Part shown: one piece after another, positions 1-4,854 of the stretch
How positions within the stretch are numbered: the stretch's first letter is position 1
Layout: each line of letters starts with the position of its first letter
Assembly (NCBI GenBank): GCA_022361315.1
Contig: JAKSBB010000692.1
Span: 1-5,171 of the forward strand
Reading direction: 5' to 3'
DNA from: Desulfobacterales bacterium
GTDB taxonomy: Bacteria; Desulfobacterota; Desulfobacteria; Desulfobacterales; Desulfobacteraceae
DNA length: 5,171 bases
Notes under the pieces: generated by a model
Seen by the model: the letters and a program-made list of their open reading frames with translations, nothing else
Database searches by the model: none
Told to the model about the DNA's origin: nothing
Made by a program: the position numbers and the translations under genes

Positions 1-1
1 C

Positions 2-322
2 AAGAACCTGGTGGCCATGATGATGGAAAGTGCCGGTCTCACCGTTCATAACATCGGCGTTGATATCGCTCCCGAAACTTTTGTTGAAGAAATCAAAAGC
101 AAAGATGCCAAAGTCGTTTGCCTGTCCGCCCTGCTGACCACCACCATGCCGGCCATGAAGCAAACCGTTGACGCCATTTCCGAAGCAGGTCTCCGGGATC
201 AGGTCAAAATCATGGTGGGCTGCGCGCCCGTTACCCAGGCCTTTGCCGATGAAATCGGTGCCGACGGTTTTGCCGCCGATGCCGGTTCCGCCTCAAAAAT
301 GGCCAAAGAACTGGCTGCCTGA
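2..322 (+). CDS. Methyltransferase corrinoid protein (MtbC/MttC/MtgC family), C-terminal part, 5' end outside window
   Basis: This is the B12-binding (Rossmann-like) domain of a small corrinoid protein, which carries a methyl group on cobalt between two methyltransferases in the cytoplasm. The frame is open from base 2 and gives 106 residues. The first residues, KNLVAMMMESAG, are the stretch that directly follows the cobalt-ligating DxHxxG motif in this family, so the ligand His lies just outside the window. The family's SxL region is visible as CLSALLTTTMPAMK. The usual VGGAPVT motif near the lower face of the cofactor reads VGCAPVT here, so the second Gly is Cys. The C-terminus (ADEIGADGFAADAGSA) is typical. 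The GTG at base 11 is an internal Val codon, not a start. The gene ends in TGA, 23 nt before the methyltransferase gene, so the two are probably co-transcribed. The family is clear, but which methyl donor it serves cannot be told from this half. Confidence 0.93.
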   Translation, partial: KNLVAMMMESAGLTVHNIGVDIAPETFVEEIKSKDAKVVCLSALLTTTMPAMKQTVDAISEAGLRDQVKIMVGCAPVTQAFADEIGADGFAADAGSASKMAKELAA

Positions 323-329
323 TTGCCAC

Positions 330-336
330 AAAGGAG
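330..336 (+). promoter_or_regulatory. Ribosome binding site of the pterin-binding methyltransferase gene
   Basis: AAAGGAG lies 9 nt before the ATG at 346, in the 23-nt gap after the corrinoid gene. It is a strong Shine-Dalgarno match and fixes the start codon. Confidence 0.8.
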
Positions 337-345
337 ATACGACCC

Positions 346-1146
346 ATGTTTGAAGTAATCGGAGAACGGATCAACACCTCCAGGAAACTGGTTCAGGCTG
401 CCGTGGCAGAACGGGACGCCCAGTACATCATTGATGATGTAAAAAAGCAGGAGGCGGCCGGCGCCACTTTTATTGACGTGAATGCCGGGGCCAGAATCGG
501 CCATGAAACCGAGGATATGGAATGGCTGCTCAACACCATCCAGCCGGAGGTCAGCCTTCCGCTTACGCTGGACTCCCCGGACCCGGCCGTGCTTGAAATG
601 GCCTTTGCCATGGTGGAGAAAACCCCGATGATCAACTCCATCTCCCTTGAGAAGGAACGGTTCGACGCCATGATCCCGTTTCTTAAAGGGAAGGACTGCA
701 AGGTCATCGCCCTGTGTATGGACGACGCCGGCATGCCGGAATCGGCCGATGATATCGTGGGACGGGCGGACAGCCTGGTCAAGGAGCTGAACGCCATTGA
801 TATCCCCACGGCCAACATTTATGTGGATCCTTTGGTGCAGCCAATTTCCACCGATTCCAACAAGGGGATGATGGTCCTGGACGCGGTTCGGGCCATCAAG
901 GCGGCCTATCCGGAGGTGCATATCACCGGCGGCCTGTCCAACATCTCCTACGGTCTGCCCCAGAGAAAAATCATCAACCGTACCTTTGTTACCCTGATGA
1001 TGGATGCGGGCATGGACTCCGCCATTATCGATCCTTTAGACGACAAGATCATGGCCACCATTAAAACCGCCGACATGCTGCTGGGCAACGACCAGTTCTG
1101 CATGGGATATCTGAAAGGCGTAAGGGCAGGTATCATTGTTAGCTAA
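346..1146 (+). CDS. mtgA: Methylcorrinoid:tetrahydrofolate methyltransferase (MtgA/AcsE type, pterin-binding domain)
   Basis: This is a 266-residue single-domain protein of the dihydropteroate-synthase-like TIM barrel family, the size of AcsE (about 262 residues) and MtgA. These enzymes transfer a methyl group between tetrahydrofolate and a corrinoid protein. Visible family motifs are GERIN at 6-10, IDVNAG at 43-48, LTLDSPD at 73-79, INSIS at 96-100, DPLVQPIS at 161-168 and GGLSNISYGLP at 195-205. The Asn in GGLSN is residue 199 here, and I recall Asn199 as the pterin-interacting Asn of Moorella AcsE. The start is set by the AAAGGAG site at 330-336. The gene directly follows a corrinoid protein and overlaps the next gene by 11 nt. 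In this setting the likely direction is methyl-corrinoid to THF, feeding methyl groups into C1 oxidation, as MtgA does in Desulfitobacterium glycine-betaine metabolism. The methyltransferase function is firm; the mtgA name rests on context, since acsE and other methyl-THF methyltransferases look alike. Confidence 0.88.
   Translation: MFEVIGERINTSRKLVQAAVAERDAQYIIDDVKKQEAAGATFIDVNAGARIGHETEDMEWLLNTIQPEVSLPLTLDSPDPAVLEMAFAMVEKTPMINSISLEKERFDAMIPFLKGKDCKVIALCMDDAGMPESADDIVGRADSLVKELNAIDIPTANIYVDPLVQPISTDSNKGMMVLDAVRAIKAAYPEVHITGGLSNISYGLPQRKIINRTFVTLMMDAGMDSAIIDPLDDKIMATIKTADMLLGNDQFCMGYLKGVRAGIIVS
1122..1138 (+). promoter_or_regulatory. Internal ribosome binding site and TTG start of the pylB homologue
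   Basis: AAGGG at 1122-1126, inside the end of the methyltransferase gene, lies 9 nt before TTG at 1136-1138. The upstream stop codon (TAA, 1144-1146) lies just after this start, an arrangement typical of translational coupling. No ATG occurs in frame near here. The next possible start is GTG at 1175, with nothing comparable in front of it. Methanosarcina PylB, as I recall it, also has a leader of this length before the conserved region, which supports the TTG. Confidence 0.6.
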
Positions 1147-2236
1147 GTCGGACAACATTACACTTCGCACCCTTGTGCACCGCCTCCGGGACGGTGCCCA
1201 GGGGGACTCCATTTCCAGGGAGGAGATTGAATTCCTCCTGAACCTCACGGCTCCGGAAGACCTGGAGATCCTCTTCAATGCCGCCGCCGAGACCCGCCAG
1301 CGGTATTTCGGCAAACAGATCTTTCTGTACGGCTTTCTCTACTTTTCCACCTTCTGCCGGAATAATTGCCGGTTTTGCCAGTACCGCAATGGCAATGCGG
1401 ATTTCCCCCGGTACCGGAAAACACCGGAAGAGGTGATCGATGCCGCAGAACGCATGGCCGGCAGCGGGGTTCATCTCATCGACCTGACCATGGGGGAGGA
1501 TCCGGTTTGGCATGAGAGTGGAGAGGCCGGATTCAACAGCCTTGTGGAATTGGTGGAAGAGGTCCGAAACCGCACCGGCCTTCCGGTGATGGTGTCTCCC
1601 GGTGTGCTGCCCGAAGCCGTTTTGAACCGTCTTGGCGAGGCCGGTGTCCACTGGTACGCCTGCTACCAGGAAACCCATACCCCTGCGCTTTACGGGGACC
1701 TTCGCCGGGGCCAGGATTTTGACACGAGGATCGCACGCAAACAACAGGCCAGATCTGCAGGGATTCTGGTGGAGGAGGGTATTCTCTCCGGTGTGGGCGA
1801 GACCACGGCCGACATTGCTGATTCCATCCTCTGGATGCGGGATTTCGGTGTAGACCAGGCCCGTGTCATGACCTTTGTCCCCCAGCCCAACACCCCCATG
1901 GCCGGCAATCCCGCCCCGGATAACCGCAGGGAGCTTGTTACCATCGCTGTGATGCGGCTGGTGCTGAAGGATTGCCTGATCCCCGCCTCTTTGGATGTGG
2001 ACGGCCTGGACGGTCTGTCTGACCGCCTGGCCGCCGGAGCCAATGTGGTTACCTCCATTGTGCCGCCCGAGCAGGGGCTGGCAGGGGTTGCCAACCGGTC
2101 TCTGGATATCGAGGACTCCCGGCGAACCCTGGACAGTATTCTCCCCATTATCACGGGCTGCGGCCTTGAGGCGGCTTCCCCCGAAGATTATCTTGCCTGG
2201 GCCGACCGGCGCAGGCAATCCCACTCGGTAAAATAA
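1136..2236 (+). CDS. pylB: PylB-like radical SAM enzyme (3-methylornithine synthase)
   Basis: PylB rearranges L-lysine to (3R)-3-methyl-D-ornithine, the first step of pyrrolysine biosynthesis, using a [4Fe-4S] cluster and S-adenosylmethionine. This protein has 366 residues, close to known PylB (about 350). The cluster motif CxxxCxxC is C74, C78, C81 within FSTFCRNNCRFC, the same spacing and context as Methanosarcina PylB (FSTYCKNQCSFC, from memory). Further PylB-like stretches are LTMGEDP at 117-123, SPG at 154-156, YQET at 177-180 with LRRGQDFD at 189-196, VEEGILSGVG at 212-221, RVMTFVPQ at 243-250, LIPASLDVDGLDG at 281-293 and GANVVTSIVPP at 301-311. The SLD segment belongs to the product-binding site in PylB. 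BioB/HydE relatives do not share this whole set. The gene starts at TTG overlapping the methyltransferase gene. Unusually, neither pylC nor pylD follows: a hairpin and a transporter come next. A PylB paralogue with another substrate cannot be excluded. Confidence 0.9.
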   Translation: MLAKSDNITLRTLVHRLRDGAQGDSISREEIEFLLNLTAPEDLEILFNAAAETRQRYFGKQIFLYGFLYFSTFCRNNCRFCQYRNGNADFPRYRKTPEEVIDAAERMAGSGVHLIDLTMGEDPVWHESGEAGFNSLVELVEEVRNRTGLPVMVSPGVLPEAVLNRLGEAGVHWYACYQETHTPALYGDLRRGQDFDTRIARKQQARSAGILVEEGILSGVGETTADIADSILWMRDFGVDQARVMTFVPQPNTPMAGNPAPDNRRELVTIAVMRLVLKDCLIPASLDVDGLDGLSDRLAAGANVVTSIVPPEQGLAGVANRSLDIEDSRRTLDSILPIITGCGLEAASPEDYLAWADRRRQSHSVK

Positions 2237-2250
2237 TTATACACTGAATT

Positions 2251-2298
2251 AAACCACGTCGAACACGAAGGATTAAATCTTCGTGTTCGTCGTGGTTT
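2251..2298. repeat. Long imperfect palindrome, probable terminator of the corrinoid-pylB transcript or dispersed palindromic repeat
   Basis: Arms 2251-2270 and 2279-2298 pair over 20 bp with a single mismatch, around the 8-nt loop GATTAAAT. The hairpin starts 14 nt after the pylB stop codon. The 3' arm ends GTGGTTTT and is followed by ATCATATTT, a weak U tract; the 5' arm begins AAA, so a weak two-way terminator is possible. The ACACGAAG / CTTCGTGT core resembles the short CACGAAGG-type repeats seen between genes in many bacteria, so this could also be one copy of a dispersed intergenic element. Confidence 0.7.
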
Positions 2299-2331
2299 TA
2301 TCATATTTAATTCCACCTTACACTTTTGCTT

Positions 2332-2345
2332 TTACACTGGTGTAA
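2332..2345. promoter_or_regulatory. Candidate upstream activator site (TTACAC-TG-GTGTAA inverted repeat)
   Basis: TTACAC (2332-2337) and GTGTAA (2340-2345) form a perfect inverted repeat with a 2-nt spacer. Further direct copies of TTACAC lie at 2318-2323 and 2411-2416, the last inside GTGTTTACAC (2407-2416). The inverted repeat sits about 85 nt upstream of the -24 element of the candidate sigma-54 promoter, a normal distance for an enhancer-binding protein. No regulator gene is visible in the window. Confidence 0.45.
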
Positions 2346-2430
2346 CTCTTTGCAGTTTTTTGGGCCATTCTTTCTTGCATAACATCCCAAAACATAAGGT
2401 TTATCTGTGTTTACACGGTTGTCCGGGTGC

Positions 2431-2446
2431 TGGCACGGAAGTTGAT
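2431..2446 (+). promoter_or_regulatory. Sigma-54 (RpoN) -24/-12 promoter for the BCCT transporter
   Basis: TGGCACG-GAAG-TTGAT matches the sigma-54 consensus TGGCACG-N4-TTGCW at every defined position except the C of the -12 GC, which is A. The spacing is exact. Transcription would start near 2457, leaving a leader of about 63 nt before the ATG. Such a promoter needs an ATP-dependent enhancer-binding activator, which fits substrate-induced expression of a catabolic transporter. Confidence 0.7.
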
Positions 2447-2473
2447 TTAACTCTCCGTACACCTTTACGAAAG

Positions 2474-2489
2474 CGGACGCTGATGTCCG
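2474..2489 (+). other. Small hairpin in the transporter 5' leader
   Basis: CGGAC (2474-2478) pairs with GTCCG (2485-2489) around a 6-nt loop, within the predicted leader between the sigma-54 promoter and the ribosome binding site. It is too short to call a riboswitch and has no U tract. It may only affect leader stability. Confidence 0.3.
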
Positions 2490-2519
2490 GTAAGTTTAAC
2501 CCGCAACAAAGGAGAAAGA

Positions 2520-4115
2520 ATGGAATCAACCATGGCAAATACGGCCACCCAGGAAGGCGAAATTAAGGGTAACGGTCGGGAAACCGCTATTGAAAAGCTG
2601 CTCGGGGTGTATGATGCGCCTCTGTTCTGGCCGGTACTGATTGCTTTTATTTCAATTATTATCTGTGCGCTGGCCTTTCCCGCCGCCACAGGCAAAACCC
2701 TGGTCACCATCCGTAACTTTTTGATTTTTAACTTCAGCTGGGCATTTTTGTTCGGTGTGGGTGCCACCCTGTTCTTCTGTATCTTTCTGGCCGTCAGTCC
2801 CTATGGGGACCTGAAGCTGGGCAAGGATACCGATACACCGGAATTCACATTCTCCGCCTGGATTGCCATGCTCTTTTCCTGCGGTCTTGGCATCGGTTTC
2901 GTTTTCTACTCCGTAGCCGAACCCCTGACACACCTTCACCAGTCTTCCCACGTGATTGACGCAGGGACAGCAGGGACCGCCGCCGGTGTTCCCAAGGCCA
3001 TTGAAATGACCCTGCTGGACTGGGGTATTCACGGCTGGGCATTGTTTGCCCTTGCTGCCTGGGCCATTGCGTTTCCTGCATACCGCCAGGGCAAACCCCT
3101 TACCGTATCCACCGGTCTTTACGGCATCCTCGGGGACCGTTGCAACACCTCTATCTGGGGCCGGATTGCAGACGGTCTGGGTGCACTGGGCACAATCGGT
3201 GGCAACGCAGCCATGATCGGTCTCGGTGTTGCTTCCATCAGCTTTGGTATTAAAACCCTTTTCGGCCTTGAGCTGGGCACCTTCGGTCAGGCCGGTGTTA
3301 TGATGGTTCTTATTATTGCCTATGTTATCTCCGCCGCCACAGGTGTTGAGCGCGGCATCAAGATCCTCAGCCAGGTCAACATGGTGATGGCCGGATGCGT
3401 GCTGCTGGTGCTGCTCTTCTTCGGACATGCCCCCATCCAGTATCTTATGAACATGATGACCCAGCTTACCGGTGACTACTTCAACGGTATTATGAAGTAC
3501 ACCTTCTGGGCTGATGCAGGTAATTTTGAGCAGAGGGATTGGCTCGGTTGGTGGATCGTTTTCTACTGGCTGTGGTGGATCTCTTACATCCCCTTCTGCG
3601 GCGGCTTCATCGCCCGTATTTCCAAGGGCCGTAACCTCAGAGAGTTCATGTTCGGCGTCATCTTTGTACCGATGATTCTGGCCATTCTCTGGTTCGGTAT
3701 CTGGGGCGGTTCTGCGGCTTACGCAGAACTCAACGGCATCCTTCCCCTGTGGGAAAGTGTACAGTCCAACCCTGAAACCGGCGTATACAACCTGCTGGGC
3801 AGCATGAGCGGCGGCTGGTGGATCAGCCTTATCGTCCTGTTTAACATCATTATTTTTGCCGTTACCACCTCCGATTCCGCTTCCTTTTTCGTGGCCATGC
3901 AGATGTCCAAGGGCAATCCTAACCCGAAGATTGCCATGCGCCTGCTCTGGGGTGTGATCATCGGCCTCACCGGCATCATCTTCCAGCTCACCGGTGGATT
4001 TAACGCCATTAAAGCCCTGGCCATTGTTGTGGGTGCCCCCTTCTTCTTTGTGGGGATTGCCTTCATCTTCTCCACCTACGTGATGGTGAAAGCGGCCAAG
4101 GCCGGTGAAATGTAA
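2520..4115 (+). CDS. BCCT-family transporter (betaine/carnitine/choline type)
   Basis: This inner-membrane carrier of 531 residues has a hydrophobic pattern of about 12 helices, a short polar N-terminus (about 1-34) and almost no C-terminal tail after the last helix (ends VKAAKAGEM). The family is shown by GLGIG at 122-126 followed by FVFYSVAEPLTH, by W168/W173/F176 in the next helices (spaced like BetP W189/W194/Y197), by the signature FYWLWWIS at 348-355 with ARISKGRNLREF at 365-376, and by TTSDS at 449-453 at the place of the BetP sodium-site TSADS. GLGIG resembles the glycine motif of sodium-coupled BetP. The missing C-terminal osmosensing tail suggests uptake for catabolism rather than osmoprotection. 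The start is ATG 2520, with AAAGGAG at 2508-2514, 5 nt upstream; a second Met at residue 5 has no such site. It lies in its own transcription unit with a sigma-54 promoter and an intrinsic terminator. Glycine betaine is the likeliest substrate from context; carnitine, choline or another trimethylated amine is possible. Confidence 0.92.
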   Translation: MESTMANTATQEGEIKGNGRETAIEKLLGVYDAPLFWPVLIAFISIIICALAFPAATGKTLVTIRNFLIFNFSWAFLFGVGATLFFCIFLAVSPYGDLKLGKDTDTPEFTFSAWIAMLFSCGLGIGFVFYSVAEPLTHLHQSSHVIDAGTAGTAAGVPKAIEMTLLDWGIHGWALFALAAWAIAFPAYRQGKPLTVSTGLYGILGDRCNTSIWGRIADGLGALGTIGGNAAMIGLGVASISFGIKTLFGLELGTFGQAGVMMVLIIAYVISAATGVERGIKILSQVNMVMAGCVLLVLLFFGHAPIQYLMNMMTQLTGDYFNGIMKYTFWADAGNFEQRDWLGWWIVFYWLWWISYIPFCGGFIARISKGRNLREFMFGVIFVPMILAILWFGIWGGSAAYAELNGILPLWESVQSNPETGVYNLLGSMSGGWWISLIVLFNIIIFAVTTSDSASFFVAMQMSKGNPNPKIAMRLLWGVIIGLTGIIFQLTGGFNAIKALAIVVGAPFFFVGIAFIFSTYVMVKAAKAGEM

Positions 4116-4136
4116 TATTTTAGTTCGCATACCAGA

Positions 4137-4150
4137 GCCGTCTTAACGGC
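4137..4150 (+). other. Short hairpin just after the transporter gene
   Basis: GCCGT (4137-4141) pairs with ACGGC (4146-4150) around the tetraloop CTTA. It sits directly upstream of the strong terminator and has no U tract of its own. It may protect the mRNA 3' end. Confidence 0.3.
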
Positions 4151-4157
4151 ACCTCCG

Positions 4158-4207
4158 GAACCGCCGGCGCAGGAGTTCACTCCCCCTGCACCGGCGGTTC
4201 TTTTTTT
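4158..4207 (+). terminator. Rho-independent terminator of the BCCT transporter gene
   Basis: Arms 4158-4173 and 4185-4200 pair over 16 bp with one mismatch (GAACCGCCGG core), around an 11-nt loop, and are followed at once by seven T (4201-4207). It ends the transporter transcript 42 nt after the stop codon and separates it from the DUF2141 gene. Confidence 0.92.
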
Positions 4208-4221
4208 GTCCGTGTGACGGG

Positions 4222-4248
4222 TTGACTATAAATTCAGTGTGTTATACC
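4222..4248 (+). promoter_or_regulatory. Possible sigma-70 promoter of the DUF2141 gene
   Basis: TTGACT (4222-4227) is a good -35 element. TATACC (4243-4248) is a fair -10, but the spacer is only 15 nt. Because a strong terminator lies just upstream, this gene needs its own promoter, and this is the best candidate in the gap. An inverted repeat GATCA/TGATC (4255-4259, 4266-4270) lies downstream, where an operator or leader hairpin could be. Confidence 0.35.
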
Positions 4249-4306
4249 AATGGAGATCAATGTGATGATCTGAGACCCTTTTCATTTCAGGTAAAGAGGT
4301 GGGCCC

Positions 4307-4717
4307 ATGGGTAAGCACCTGATTCAAATGTTGTTTTTATTCTGTCTGGCAGGTACCGCAACCGCCGGGGATATGACAGTTATTATTAAAGGCGTCGGGG
4401 TAAACGGTGGGCGGCTTTACATAGGGCTTTACACGGACCCTTCTGAATTCCCTGACGGCGAACAGGCCAGAGGACAGTATTTAGACGGGAACAGGGAGAC
4501 CATCCGGGTGGTGTTTGCTGATTTGCCGGAAGGTGAGGTGGCCATCGCCGTATTCCAGGATGAAAACCCCAATGAAGAACTGGATACCAATTTTCTGGGT
4601 ATCCCCACAGAAAAATACGGTTTTTCCGGGAAACCGATTCTTGGTGAGCCGACTTTCGAAGAGGCCAGGGTTATGGTGGGGTCCGAAGATCAGACCGTGA
4701 TCGTCGAGATGCAGTGA
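4307..4717 (+). CDS. Exported DUF2141-family protein
   Basis: This 136-residue protein has a clear Sec signal peptide: a basic start (MGKH), a hydrophobic core at about 5-16 and a likely cleavage after ATA at residue 20, giving a mature periplasmic or secreted protein of about 116 residues. The mature part matches DUF2141: GGRLYIGLY at 34-42, DLPEGEVAIAVFQDEN at 72-87, LDTNFLGIPTEKYGFS at 92-107, and a C-terminal FEEARVMV strand. The segment D85-E-N87-P-N89-E-E-L-D93 resembles a calcium-binding loop; the family usually has HDENGNG here, and this protein has Gln for His and no Gly. The molecular function of the family is unknown. The start is ATG 4307 with AGAGGTG at 4295-4301, 5 nt upstream. 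The gene stands alone between two terminators, so a link to methyl-group metabolism is not supported beyond position. Confidence 0.85.
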   Translation: MGKHLIQMLFLFCLAGTATAGDMTVIIKGVGVNGGRLYIGLYTDPSEFPDGEQARGQYLDGNRETIRVVFADLPEGEVAIAVFQDENPNEELDTNFLGIPTEKYGFSGKPILGEPTFEEARVMVGSEDQTVIVEMQ

Positions 4718-4756
4718 CAGGCCGCCACTCAAAAAAGCGGCTTTATACCAAACGGT

Positions 4757-4797
4757 AAAAAGGCGGTGCCCCCGGTTAGGGGGGCACCGCCTTTTTT
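4757..4797. terminator. Bidirectional Rho-independent terminator between convergent genes
   Basis: GGCGGTGCCCCC (4762-4773) pairs perfectly with 4780-4791 around the 6-nt loop GGTTAG. AAAAA (4757-4761) lies before it and TTTTTT (4792-4797) after it, so a T tract follows the hairpin on either strand. It lies 39 nt after the DUF2141 stop codon and about 57 nt after the stop of the minus-strand methyltransferase gene, so it can end both transcripts. A weaker GCCGC/GCGGC hairpin (4721-4741) precedes it. Confidence 0.93.
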
Positions 4798-4854
4798 GTA
4801 TTGCTATCTTCTAAAAAAGAACAGTAAAGGACTTTTAGCCTGGATTAAATGTAA

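Noticed and set aside
1139..2224. A 361-codon open frame on the minus strand opposite the pylB homologue
   Set aside because: The opposite strand encodes an unmistakable PylB-like protein, and this frame shows no family motif. It is an antisense artefact of GC-rich codons.
2361..2380. A second sigma-54-like site, TGGGCC followed by TTGCAT
   Set aside because: The distance between the GG and GC elements is about 3 nt too long, and sigma-54 promoters do not tolerate that. The site at 2431-2446 is far better.
2237..2519. Possible tRNA-Pyl (pylT) gene in the gap after the pylB homologue
   Set aside because: I see no CTA anticodon arm, T-arm or acceptor-stem pairing. The only long pairing is the 2251-2298 hairpin, which is not a cloverleaf. 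The gap at 4116-4306 has none either.
2360..2566. A 68-codon plus-strand open frame in the gap before the transporter
   Set aside because: It runs through the sigma-54 promoter and the transporter ribosome binding site into the transporter gene, has no Shine-Dalgarno site and no recognisable sequence.
2652..4130. A 492-codon open frame on the minus strand opposite the BCCT transporter
   Set aside because: It mirrors the codon bias of the transporter gene, has a low-complexity His/Gly/Asp-rich translation, no recognisable domain and no convincing ribosome binding site.
4242..4751. TTATACCAA occurring at 4242-4250 and again at 4743-4751
   Set aside because: Nine matching bases without extended similarity or flanking repeats. 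It is probably chance and does not mark a mobile element boundary.
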